From: Pseudomonas putida
GTDB taxonomy: Bacteria > Pseudomonadota > Gammaproteobacteria > Pseudomonadales > Pseudomonadaceae
Assembly (NCBI GenBank): GCA_041879295.1
Contig: CP047152.1
Coordinates: forward strand, 2,361,501-2,425,500
Direction: 5' to 3'
Length of the DNA stretch: 64,000 nucleotides
Shown here: positions 30,603 through 38,543 of the stretch, one piece after another
Layout: the number at the start of each line of letters is the position of its first letter
How positions within the stretch are numbered: position 1 is the stretch's first letter
Notes under the pieces: model-generated
Told to the model about the DNA's origin: nothing
The model's input: only the letters and a program-made list of their open reading frames with translations
Database searches by the model: none
Made by a program: the position numbers and the translations under genes

Positions 30603-31829
30603 TCAGCCTGGCTGCGTCGCCAGATCGTTGCTGACGTTGCGCCCCAGCACCAGCACGGTGACAAAGCCACAGCCCACCAGCGCCGTGGCCAGGCTCAGCA
30701 GTACCGCAGTGCCCATATGGTCTACGACTTGCCCGCCGAAGAACGAGCCCACGGCAATGATTACCTGGAACATGGCCACGAACAGTGGCATGCCACGCTC
30801 GACGTCCTTGGGCGCCACGACAAACATCCAGATATTGGCGCAAGCCGGGAACGCACCGAAGGCAAAGCCCCACAGTGCGATCAGCATCGCGGCACCCGTC
30901 ATGCCGGTGGCGAAGTGCGGGAACAGGGCGGTGCTGACTGCGATCATGAGCGCGACCAGCATCAGCGTATGCCGCACGCTGCGGTTGGCAGCAAAGCCGG
31001 CGAAGATGTTACCCATGAAGCCGGCCACGCCATACAACAGCAATAATGAACCGATCGTAGGCCCGTCAAAGCCGGCATTCTGTTTGAAAAACGGTGCGAC
31101 ATAGGTGTACGCAGCAAAGTGTGCCAGGCCGATCAGCAATACGGCGATCAAGCCGACCCGTGCTTGCGGGTTGATGAACAACGCCGGCAGGTCGCGAATG
31201 CGGATGGCCTTTTCCGGCATCAGCCGCGGCAGCAGGAATACCTGTGCCAGCAGCACCGGTACGCCTACCAGTGCAGTGACCAGGAACGTCATGCGCCAGC
31301 CCATCAGGCCACTCAGCCAGGTGCCCACAGGCACGCCCACTACCGTCGCCAGGGTTACGCCCGCCATGATGATGGAGTTGGCTTTGGCTACGCCCATCCC
31401 TTCAGGTGCCAGGCGGCCGCTGAGGGCGATGGCTGTGGCCCAGAAGCCGCCAATACTGATACCCAGTAGCACACGGCCGGCCAACAGCAGGCTGAAGTCG
31501 CCGGCGTAGGCCACGATGGCGTTGGCAATGATCATGATCAGCGTCAGGCCGATCAGCAGGTAGCGCCGGTCCAGCGCGCCCACGCCTACGGAAATCAATG
31601 GGGCGGCCAATGCAGCCATGATGCCGGGCAAGGTCACCATCAGGCCGGCAAGGCCTGCACTGATGCCAAGGTCGCTGGCCACATCGTTTAGCACCCCCAC
31701 CGGGAGGAACTCACTGGTGACCAGGGCGAACGCACCCACGGCTACCGAGAGGATTGCCAGCCATTGCTGGGTGACACTCTGTTGATTGTGTTCGGGAAGG
31801 CCGCGAGGGGCCTGGCTGTTGCTTGGCAT
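30603..31829 (-). CDS. MFS exporter of the DHA1/AraJ type
   Basis: A 408-residue, 12-helix major facilitator protein. The loop motif after helix 2 (LDRRYLLIGL) and the motif C-like stretch GVPVGTWLSGLMGWR near residue 150 indicate a proton antiporter of the DHA1 family, similar to AraJ/YdhP sugar or drug efflux proteins. The substrate is unknown. It is on its own, convergent with mgtA and the SLOG gene. The ATG at 31829 gives a hydrophilic N-terminus of about 24 residues before helix 1. Confidence 0.85.
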   Translation of the reverse strand: MPSNSQAPRGLPEHNQQSVTQQWLAILSVAVGAFALVTSEFLPVGVLNDVASDLGISAGLAGLMVTLPGIMAALAAPLISVGVGALDRRYLLIGLTLIMIIANAIVAYAGDFSLLLAGRVLLGISIGGFWATAIALSGRLAPEGMGVAKANSIIMAGVTLATVVGVPVGTWLSGLMGWRMTFLVTALVGVPVLLAQVFLLPRLMPEKAIRIRDLPALFINPQARVGLIAVLLIGLAHFAAYTYVAPFFKQNAGFDGPTIGSLLLLYGVAGFMGNIFAGFAANRSVRHTLMLVALMIAVSTALFPHFATGMTGAAMLIALWGFAFGAFPACANIWMFVVAPKDVERGMPLFVAMFQVIIAVGSFFGGQVVDHMGTAVLLSLATALVGCGFVTVLVLGRNVSNDLATQPG

Positions 31830-32121
31830 GGGTTAGGTTCCATGAGGGATCTCGCCTGTAGCAGGCGCAAGAGCGGGGGGATTTGCAGGCGATTGTAGAG
31901 ACGGCCTTGCCTGGCCGACAGGCAGGCCGCTCGATAGTAATCATCAGCGCAATCGATGAAACGTCTTGCGTAGAGCGGCTGCTCTGAGCAATGGCGTCCC
32001 GCTTGCGAATGCTATGGGCGGGGGCTTTATTCCCTAACCCGTTCGCCGTCAGGCTAGCCAAGGGCGCTTGTGCTTGACCCGGACAGGTGCAACAGGCGGC
32101 AGTGCAGCGTGCTTATGCCGC

Positions 32122-32997
32122 CTATGGTGCCACCAGCACATCACACAGTGATTCGTTCAGCACATGCTTGGTGACGCTGCCGACCAGCAGCTCCTCCAGC
32201 GCGCTTGCTCCCTGCTTGCCGACCACAATCAGGTCGCACTCCAGCTCCTGCTCCTGCTCGACAATGCACCAGCCCGGGTTACCGTGCACCAGGACCTGCC
32301 GTGCATCGGCCATGCCGGCAGCCTCACTCAACGCCGCGAGTTGTGCTTCTGCATCCTTGCGAATGACATTGCGGTAGTGGGTGAGGGTGCCGTGGTCGAT
32401 ATGGGCGAAGCGCACGCTGGCTTCAAACGGGGCTTCGTACACATGCAGCAGAATGATCTCCGCTTGCGGGGCAATGGCCTTGGCCAGTTTGAGGGTGCGC
32501 AGTGAAACGGGCGAAAAATCGACTGGCACCAGCACAGTGCGGTAGGCATCACGAGGGGCCGGCTTGACCACGAGCAAAGGGCAGGGCATGTGGTTGAGCA
32601 TTTTCTGCACGGTTGAACCCAGCAGCAGGCGCCGCGCCACGCTCTGGCCCCTGGCCCCACACACCAGCAGGTCGCTGTGCTTGTCCTGCACCACCCGGTT
32701 GATCTCCGTGATCACCGAGCCGCCGGCGACCTGCACGCCAGCGGAGATACCGTAACGCTGGAACAGCAGTGCTGCCAGTGCGTGGGTTTTCTCGCCTGCG
32801 CAATCCAGTACGCGTTTCAACAGATCGTCATCAGGCGTCACCAACTGTTTGAGGCGCTCGAAGGGTGCCGGGTTGGCAACGTAGAGCAGGTCCAACGAGG
32901 CCTGTTGCGCATCGCTCAGGTAGGCAGCGCGCTCAGCGGCGTTGCGGGCATGTGGGGAAAGGTCGGTGGCAACCAGTATGTGTTTCAGCGGGTTCAT
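32122..32997 (-). CDS. Tandem universal stress protein (UspA family)
   Basis: A 291-residue protein made of two Usp domains. The first begins KHILVATDLSPHARNAAERA and ends with the nucleotide-binding motif GARGQSVARRLLLGS; the second begins YRTVLVPVDFSPVSLRTLKLA and ends GKQGASALEELLVGSVTKHVL. Both keep the G-x2-G-x9-G(S/T) ATP motif. Such proteins help survival under stress, often low oxygen, in the cytoplasm. The ATG at 32997 has AAGGAG 8 bases upstream, which rules out the start 6 codons earlier. Confidence 0.92.
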   Translation of the reverse strand: MNPLKHILVATDLSPHARNAAERAAYLSDAQQASLDLLYVANPAPFERLKQLVTPDDDLLKRVLDCAGEKTHALAALLFQRYGISAGVQVAGGSVITEINRVVQDKHSDLLVCGARGQSVARRLLLGSTVQKMLNHMPCPLLVVKPAPRDAYRTVLVPVDFSPVSLRTLKLAKAIAPQAEIILLHVYEAPFEASVRFAHIDHGTLTHYRNVIRKDAEAQLAALSEAAGMADARQVLVHGNPGWCIVEQEQELECDLIVVGKQGASALEELLVGSVTKHVLNESLCDVLVAP

Positions 32998-33203
32998 GTG
33001 GGGCTCCTTGGCCAAGGCCGCGCACAGCGATCAAGCGGTAAACCTTGAGCACTGTGCGCCTGGCGGTGCTTGAGTCATTCCTTGCGTGCAGCCATCGTCG
33101 CGCGAACTCGGCGCGAGGGCTTGATTTGGGTCAATGACGTGTAGGTGCGGCGGCGGATCATGCCGGCAACAGCACGCAACCGGGCGCAGCCAGACCCTGA
33201 CGT

Positions 33204-34022
33204 TCAGGCAGTAACGGCCGACCACTGCTCGAACGCTGCCTGCATGCTTTGCCGGGTCTGTGCGTCGGCGGGGATCAGGTGTTCGATGCGCAGTGACTGC
33301 ACGGTGACATCCAGCGGCATGCCGAAGGTGGTGAACGTGGACAGGAACCTCAGCTCGCCATACGGGGTGTTCACGCGGGTCAGCAGCAAAGGGGTGGCTG
33401 TTGCCATCTGGCACGGGCTTGCCGGGGGCGGCAAGTCGCGCAAGCGCGCTGCCAGTGCCGGATTGCCTGCGGCCTCCCTGGATGCGCGGTGCCAGGCAGC
33501 AGCGCGGATTTCCGGCGCGTTGGCCATATGATCACCCAGACCACCGGGGCACAGCAGTGTCTGCAGCAGGTTGAGGCCGGTCGCCGGCTGTGCGCTGACA
33601 CCGGCCATCGCCAGCAGCAGGCCGGTACTGGCATTGGCGGCGATGACGTCCCAGTTGCTGTCGATGACGATCGCCGGAGCGGGGTTGTTCACCTGCAGAA
33701 TATGCTCGATGGCAGTATTCACCAAGGCCAGTTCAGGCGCATCGAGTGGTGTGGCGGCGTAGCGGGGCGCGTATCCTGCAGCAACGAACACTTCGTTGCA
33801 CCGCTCCAGCGGTGCATCCAGGGCCGACAGGAGGGCATGCAAGGTGCCTGGGCTGGCTTTGGCGCGTCCTGTTTCCACACAGCTCAGATGACGCTGCGAC
33901 AGTCCCGTCAGCAGCGCCAGTTCCAGCTGGCTGAGTTTGGCCTGACGGCGCAGTTCGCGAAGATGCTGGCCCGCTGAGATGTGTGGGGCAGGGGTGCTGC
34001 GATGGAACAGATGATGATTCAT
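33204..34022 (-). CDS. XRE-family regulator with MmyB-like ligand-binding domain
   Basis: A 272-residue regulator. A Cro/C1-type helix-turn-helix covers residues 20-75 (LRELRRQAKLSQLELALLTGLSQRHLSCVETGRAKASPGTL). The rest resembles the PAS-like MmyB ligand-binding domain (VIDSNWDVIAANAS; LLTRVNTPYGELRFLSTFTTFG). These repressors often control a divergent oxidoreductase or membrane gene. Here the divergent side is taken up by a 3-kb island, and the original target genes probably now lie at 37285 onward, since the same promoter sequence recurs there. Confidence 0.88.
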   Translation of the reverse strand: MNHHLFHRSTPAPHISAGQHLRELRRQAKLSQLELALLTGLSQRHLSCVETGRAKASPGTLHALLSALDAPLERCNEVFVAAGYAPRYAATPLDAPELALVNTAIEHILQVNNPAPAIVIDSNWDVIAANASTGLLLAMAGVSAQPATGLNLLQTLLCPGGLGDHMANAPEIRAAAWHRASREAAGNPALAARLRDLPPPASPCQMATATPLLLTRVNTPYGELRFLSTFTTFGMPLDVTVQSLRIEHLIPADAQTRQSMQAAFEQWSAVTA

Positions 34023-34023
34023 G

Positions 34024-34062
34024 CGTTGCCCTGATCGTCCTTGAGTACAAGCAACCCTATCA
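34024..34062. repeat. Left boundary repeat of the island
   Basis: The first 27 bases recur at 37180-37206. The next 12 (GCAACCCTATCA) recur at 37238-37249, where 31 extra bases separate the two parts. The repeat begins two bases upstream of the XRE start codon (34022), within what should be that gene's promoter region. Confidence 0.8.
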
Positions 34063-34111
34063 ATTTGCGCGGCGTTTGTGTTGGTGGTTGTCAGGCCGCC
34101 GCGAGTGCTGC

Positions 34112-34400
34112 CTAGGCGTGATCGGAAGGCTCGTCAGTCCCCTTTCTGGATCTTGCGCAAGATGTTTCGCCTTTTGCGCGCCATACATACCGGTAGGGCT
34201 GAGCGTTGTGCAGCGCTAAAAATGTATTAATGGAACCGGCCAATTCGCATGTCGAACTGAGGCTGCCGTCGCGTGGGTAAACAGTGATATCCCGAAAAAT
34301 GCGCTCAACTAAGTTAATCCAGGAGTTGAAGGTCGGAGTGAGTGTATATGAAATACGTTGATGTCGCTTGAATAACTGTTTGAAGAGAGGCGTTTCCCTC
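34112..34400 (-). pseudogene. IS630-family transposase C-terminal remnant
   Basis: Translating the minus strand gives TLTPTFNSWINLVERIFRDI and later NTFLALHNAQPYRYVWRAKG before a stop at 34112. This is the recognisable end of IS630-type DDE transposases, where the usual pattern is FTPTxxSWLNxVE, with the catalytic Glu kept, and ending HHNANPKPFVW. The N-terminal two thirds, with the first two Asp residues, are absent. No terminal inverted repeats were found. Confidence 0.7.
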
Positions 34401-34527
34401 AGCTGTTTTTTCGATCAAACTCGCCTTCTGCGGGATTTCCTGATGCTGTGCAACATGAATTAACAGATTGTCTCGTTGTTTTTTGCAATGGGATACTACT
34501 CAGCTAGCCTTGGATGTGCTTGAGGAA

Positions 34528-34929
34528 ATGACGACATGGATGTCGGGTGTTGGTGGCAAGGAGAACTTCCTGGCTAACAACCCTCGGCGCTGGCTAGTAC
34601 TATTCGTGCTGTCTTTTGCGCTGCTGTTGGTCGCGATCGGTATGGCCGTTCTCTAGATCGCGCTTCTGACCCTCACCCATGCATCTCGATACATCCACTA
34701 CCGACAAGTTTTTGATCGTCAACATGTATCCATCGATCGTCGCTGGCTTGCTATTGGGTGCGGGCATCCTCGGTGACAGGGTGGGGCGCCAACGCCTCTT
34801 TGTTGGAGGTCTGGCGATTGGAAGCAGGTTGTTCGCTGGGTCATGTTTTCCGCGATCGGAATACTTATCTTCAGCGCTATCATTGCAGGTATGAATTTCC
34901 GACGGACCCCCGTCTTGTTCAACAAATAA
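34528..34929 (+). pseudogene. Broken DHA2-type MFS transporter
   Basis: The frame starts MTTWMSGVGGKENFLANNPR and enters helix 1, then meets a TAG at 34654 exactly where SmvA-like transporters continue (VLNIALPTL). It shifts frame within the next 25 bases and resumes with NMYPSIVAGLLLGAGILGDR. It then jumps to what looks like a C-terminal helix (WVMFSAIGILIFSAIIAGMN) before a stop at 34927. A nonsense codon, a frameshift and a large internal deletion together make it non-functional. Confidence 0.7.
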
Positions 34930-35256
34930 GCACAATTTTTCAAAATGATGTTTGTTGATCTCCACCTGGGTGTCGCTCAGGAGAAACTGATAGATCTGCT
35001 ACTAGGGGACTTCTGAAATGATGCTGGATTTAATGGGTAGATTTCAATGGGGCTCGGATTTCTACCAGATAACGGTCCACCGAATAGATCATGGTGCTTG
35101 GTGCTCCTGATCCTGTCCTCTTCTTCCTCCGTTGGCTATATAAGCGTTACACGCATAGCAGGAGTTTGTCAGCATGAAAACTGGTATTTATGCCAGTAGT
35201 GGTTTCAGGCTTGTTATGAGACAGTCGTGCTAAAGGCAGCTTTGAGGTGCACGCTG

Positions 35257-36138
35257 ATGGCACGAAAAATTAAAAATAGCATGGATGAAAGTCAATGCCA
35301 GTTGTGGCGGGCTCTCAGCTATACACCTTATGGATACTGCTCGGGATGTTCACAGTTAATTGCATTTAATGGCGAGCGAGAAGATCCAGTAACTGGGCAC
35401 TATCTGTTGGGTAATGGCCATCGAGGGCTCAATCCTGTCTTAATGCGTTTCAACTCCCCAGACAGTATGAGTCCGTTCGGGCGGGGTGGGACTAATTCTT
35501 ATTGTTATTGCCTTGGGGATCCAATAAATTTACGAGACCCGAGCGGGCGTTTTCCAGTGCCAACATTTTTATCTCGATTCTTCAGGTGGGCTGGCCTAAA
35601 AGCTGGCTTCATTAAGGAAGCGAAAGGGGCGGGTCGGTTATTCAACGCGGTTACTACAAGCCAGACCAAAATATATACCCGAGAAACGAGAGCGAGGTCT
35701 GCCTCCGCACCGTCGCTTGCTTCTAGTGCGCCTGGTGTGGAGGACATCAGTGACTGGGATTATCTTGGAGCTCACGGAAGTTCGAAGGAGCATGGCCCCA
35801 GCTTGATGTCAGGGCTTGATCCAGCGTTTCAAGGTTCCAGCCATGCTCAACTGTTTGGAAAGGGATTCTATCTTGCTCCTGATCCGTACCACCCTTTTAT
35901 GTACGCTCGAAGTCTTTGGATGCGCGGGAAAACACCAGAGTTATACGGAGTTTATATCAAATACGCCAGTCGCCTCAAATTAGGGCGAGACTATTCGATT
36001 AGAGTGCGTGAGGGCGTCGCAGAGATGCGTAGAAATTTAGAAATTGTCATCAGGGAGCCTGCATATCATTTAATTGCAGTCCGGTCAGGTATAAGAGATT
36101 CTGTAGTGCTTCTTAGGCCTAACGAGGCGCCATTTTGA
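35257..36138 (+). CDS. Short RHS-core protein with ADP-ribosyltransferase-like toxin domain
   Basis: A 293-residue protein. Residues about 22-97 are one RHS-associated core (LIAFNGEREDPVTGHYLLGN; RFNSPDSMSPFGRGG; DPINLRDPSG). The rest resembles an ART fold with a possible H-Y-E triad: H173 in GAHGS, Y205 in GKGFY and E262 in LEIVI. In Pseudomonas such short RHS proteins are common as orphan polymorphic toxins. No immunity gene follows; the IS5-type element begins about 25 bases after the stop. Codon use is AT-rich, unlike the flanks. The ATG at 35257 has TTGAGG upstream; a GTG 10 codons earlier is possible. Confidence 0.65.
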   Translation: MARKIKNSMDESQCQLWRALSYTPYGYCSGCSQLIAFNGEREDPVTGHYLLGNGHRGLNPVLMRFNSPDSMSPFGRGGTNSYCYCLGDPINLRDPSGRFPVPTFLSRFFRWAGLKAGFIKEAKGAGRLFNAVTTSQTKIYTRETRARSASAPSLASSAPGVEDISDWDYLGAHGSSKEHGPSLMSGLDPAFQGSSHAQLFGKGFYLAPDPYHPFMYARSLWMRGKTPELYGVYIKYASRLKLGRDYSIRVREGVAEMRRNLEIVIREPAYHLIAVRSGIRDSVVLLRPNEAPF

Positions 36139-36161
36139 GGGGCAGTGGAACCTTGTGTAAG

Positions 36162-37108
36162 CTTAGGTTCTGTATGAAGACCTTTGAAACCTCACTGGAG
36201 TCTCTGGAAGCCGATTTTCCGTAGATTTCTCGCTTTTTAGGCGAAGGATTCTGCCATGTCCAAGCGATACGAACTTTCCGATGCAGAATGGGAAATAGTC
36301 GCGGACCTCTTCACCGCACATCGACGTACAGGACGCCCAAGAGTCGATGATCGCTTGATGCTCAACGGCGTTTTATGGGTGCTGTGCTCCGGTGCAACCT
36401 GGCGGGACATGCCAGAACGATTCGGGCCTTGGTCGACGGTCTATCAACGATTTCGAGACTGGCGAAATCAAGGAATTTTCAACAAGATGCTCACGCGGTT
36501 ACACCTCAAGCTCAATGCGCAGGGCCTGATTGACTTGAACACTTGGTGCATCGACTCAACCGCCGTGAGAGCCACCCGTGCCTCTTCAGGCGCAGGCAAA
36601 AAAGGGGGGCGAAGAACCAACGGACCACGCACTTGGACGAAGCCGGGGCGGGTTGGCGACGAAAATTCACATGGTCAGTGACGCTCGTGGCATCCCACTC
36701 CACTTCACGCTCTCAGGCGGAAACGCCAGCGACATCTCCCATGCTCAACGACTGCTGGACGGTGTCCACATCCCTTCGAGTCGAGGCCGGCCACACAATC
36801 GTTGCCGTTTGCTCTTGGCCGACAAAGGGTATGACGCAGAATCCTTGCGGCAATGCTGCGACCGCTATCGGATGCAACCGGTGATTCCGCTACGTGACAT
36901 GAAACGTATGCCGAAGCCGGGTTTGCCGCGGCTGTTTGACAGGCCCAAGTATCGGCAACGCAATTCTATCGAACGTCTATTGGGTTGATTGAAGGAGCAC
37001 CGCCGTCTGGGTACACGCTATTGCAAGCTGGCGGAAAGCTTCGCTGCGATGGTCTCGCTGGCTTGCTGGCGGCGGTGTCTACGACATTACTTTTCATACA
37101 GTGCCTAG
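36162..37108. mobile_element. IS5-family insertion sequence, defective
   Basis: Imperfect terminal inverted repeats are visible: AGGTTCTGTATGAAGA at 36165-36180 and its counterpart TTTTCATACAGTGCCT at 37091-37106 on the other strand. Each is bordered by a T-N-A triplet (TTA, TAG/CTA), as expected for the IS427 group. The element is about 0.95 kb, a normal length, and carries one interrupted transposase gene. Confidence 0.7.
36256..37108 (+). pseudogene. IS5-family transposase, frame-split and with an internal stop
   Basis: The first frame (36256-36681) is the N-terminal DUF4096-type region: MSKRYELSDAEWEIVADLF and NGVLWVLCSGATWRDMPERF. The catalytic part continues in the +1 frame after an A6G6 run near 36597-36608 (GGLATKIHMVSDARGIPLHF; LLADKGYDAE). 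Members of this group can have two overlapping frames, so that break may be natural. At 36986 a TGA replaces what is normally Trp in the ERLLGWLKEHRRLGTRY motif next to the catalytic Glu. That nonsense codon should inactivate the enzyme. Confidence 0.8.
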
Positions 37109-37196
37109 GGAAGGTTTCAAGTAGCCCGGTAATTTGGGCAGCCTTCTGGATTGAGCAAAGGCAGTGGGCGATGATCATACGTTGCCCTGATCGTCC

Positions 37197-37249
37197 TTGA
37201 GTGCAATGTCCATGACCTCACGGGTCATTGAGTGCAAGCAACCCTATCA
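37197..37249. promoter_or_regulatory. Candidate operator of the XRE regulator
   Basis: Two direct TTGAGTGCAA copies (37197-37206 and 37228-37237) flank an inverted repeat ATGACC-N5-GGTCAT (37212-37228). This lies about 40-90 bases before the gene at 37285 and shares sequence with the region just before the XRE gene. It is a good candidate for the regulator's original binding site. Confidence 0.45.
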
Positions 37250-37284
37250 CTACTGTGCCGGCAAACCCTATCAAGGAGAGCCAT

Positions 37285-37599
37285 ATGGGCTTGCGTATCT
37301 GCGCGCTGGCGGTACTGGTGCTGTTTTCGCTGTACACCGGCTGGACGCTGCTGATTGCCGAGCAATCGCTGCTGGCATTCGGGTTGGCACTGCTGGCGCG
37401 GCCGGACACCGCCCAGGTGGTCATCGACCTGTACCTGATGGCCGGGCTGGCCGGTTGCTGGATGATGAGAGACAACCGCGTGCGCGGCAGAGCCGGGATC
37501 GCGGTGCTGCCTTACCTGATGCTGACCGTCATGTTCGTTTCGCTGGGGCCGTTGCTGTACCTGGTAACCAGAGGCGTTGCCGAGGGGCGCCAGCCATGA
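37285..37599 (+). CDS. Small integral membrane protein of unknown function
   Basis: A 104-residue protein with three or four hydrophobic segments (residues 5-24, 28-44, 50-64 and 76-96). I do not recognise the family. CAAGGAGAG stands about 8 bases before the ATG at 37285, which fixes the start. The stop overlaps the MAPEG gene start (ATGA), so the two are translationally coupled and were probably both controlled by the XRE regulator before the island arrived. Confidence 0.75.
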   Translation: MGLRICALAVLVLFSLYTGWTLLIAEQSLLAFGLALLARPDTAQVVIDLYLMAGLAGCWMMRDNRVRGRAGIAVLPYLMLTVMFVSLGPLLYLVTRGVAEGRQP

Positions 37600-38021
37600 G
37601 CGGTGCTCTGCAGGTCTATGCGCTGTGCGTGGTGGTGCTGTTCCTCAAGATGTTCCTGGTTTCCTGCTATCAGGGCTATCACCGCTTGCGCTTCGTCGCG
37701 TTCACCAACCCGGAGGACGCTGCCGTGTTCAGGCGCGTCGCCCAGGCCGTTGAACGCCCGCAGGTGACACGTGCTGCCAAGGTATGGGCCAATGATCTGG
37801 AGAACATTCCCATATTCTTTGCCCTCGGCGGGCTGGCTGTCGCGTTGGAAGCAGCCACGCAACCGGTGCTGTGGCTGAGTACGGTGTTCACGGTTGCCAG
37901 GGTCCTGCATACGCTGGCCTATCTGCGGGGCCTGCAGCCATGGAGAACGTTGTTCTATGGCATCGGGGTCATTTGCCTGCTGGGCTTCTGCTCACTCATC
38001 GCAGCGAAAATAGTCGGCTGA
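37596..38021 (+). CDS. MAPEG-family membrane protein
   Basis: A 141-residue protein with four membrane helices. The MAPEG pattern is visible: a polar loop with RVAQAVERPQVTRAAKVWANDLENIPIFFALGGLAVAL, in which N-x-x-E-N-x-P-x-F is the conserved glutathione-site helix. Family members conjugate glutathione to hydrophobic electrophiles or reduce lipid peroxides at the inner membrane. The ATG overlaps the preceding stop by four bases. Confidence 0.85.
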   Translation: MSGALQVYALCVVVLFLKMFLVSCYQGYHRLRFVAFTNPEDAAVFRRVAQAVERPQVTRAAKVWANDLENIPIFFALGGLAVALEAATQPVLWLSTVFTVARVLHTLAYLRGLQPWRTLFYGIGVICLLGFCSLIAAKIVG

Positions 38022-38098
38022 CCCAAAATATTGCATGAGTCATCTTGATGCTTTCACATAGCAGTACTAATACTTAAGCACTGCCGAAGGGGATGATC

Positions 38099-38326
38099 AT
38101 GCAGACACGCTTCGTTGTGGTTCCCGCAGTGCCACCCAAGAAAGAGGCTTATCCTCGACGGCTTGGCTTTCCTGCCGCACTGGCGGAGGGGTACGACCTC
38201 TATGACACGCAAGACAAGATGCGTCTGAGCCTGAACTTTTCCACCCGTGCCCAAGCCGAGTTCGAATGTGCATGCCGCAACCGCTGTGGGGATGCCGGTG
38301 ATGCAGATCTCGCCAGTATTGGTTGA
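38099..38326 (+). CDS. Small hypothetical protein
   Basis: A 75-residue soluble frame starting MQTRFVVVPAVPPKKEAYPR, containing LAEGYDLYDTQDKMRLSLNFSTRAQAEFECACR. AGGGGATG precedes the ATG. The pattern looks like a real conserved small protein rather than a shadow, because the other frames here have no credible gene, but I cannot assign a function. It lies alone between the MAPEG and pst genes. Confidence 0.5.
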   Translation: MQTRFVVVPAVPPKKEAYPRRLGFPAALAEGYDLYDTQDKMRLSLNFSTRAQAEFECACRNRCGDAGDADLASIG

Positions 38327-38479
38327 TCGCCTGCTGTGGCCCGTTCTTGTTTCTGGTGCTGCTTTGCAGGGTCTATCGCCACATTCAAGCGTTTGCGATG
38401 AGGCTGGAACCGTTTCAGGGTCCCGGCTCAGCGGCTGATGGCACAGGCAAAAAGCTCTACCGCGCGGCTTGCCATTCAA

Positions 38480-38513
38480 CAGTCACAAAGTTGTAACACA
38501 GCTGATGCAAAGT
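38480..38513 (+). promoter_or_regulatory. Pho box and promoter of pstS
   Basis: AGTCACA (38481) and TGTAACA (38492) are repeated with the 11-base pitch of a PhoB box, 45-64 bases before the pstS ATG. CAAAGT at 38508-38513 is a plausible -10 at the usual distance. Induction under phosphate limitation is inferred. Confidence 0.65.
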
Positions 38514-38543
38514 GTGCTGGCCATCACACGGAGCACTTTTTTG

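Larger units (their letters stand above)
34024..37206. mobile_element. Decayed genomic island between direct repeats
   Basis: The segment is bounded by a 27-base direct repeat with one mismatch (34024-34050 and 37180-37206). In order it contains an IS630-type transposase remnant, an MFS pseudogene, an RHS-type toxin gene and an IS5-type element with a disabled transposase. Base composition drops, most clearly across 34200-36200, compared with the GC-rich flanks. The island separates the XRE regulator from its likely targets. The mechanism (insertion with duplication, or recombination between copies) is inferred. Confidence 0.65.

Noticed and set aside
30603..33015. Possible operon of the MFS exporter and universal stress protein
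   Set aside because: They are on the same strand but separated by nearly 300 bases with no overlap or shared motif, so a common transcript is not supported.
35174..35233. 19-codon frame with AGGAG just before the RHS gene
   Set aside because: Out of frame with the RHS protein and too short to judge; may be a remnant of its original N-terminus, but no supporting similarity is seen.
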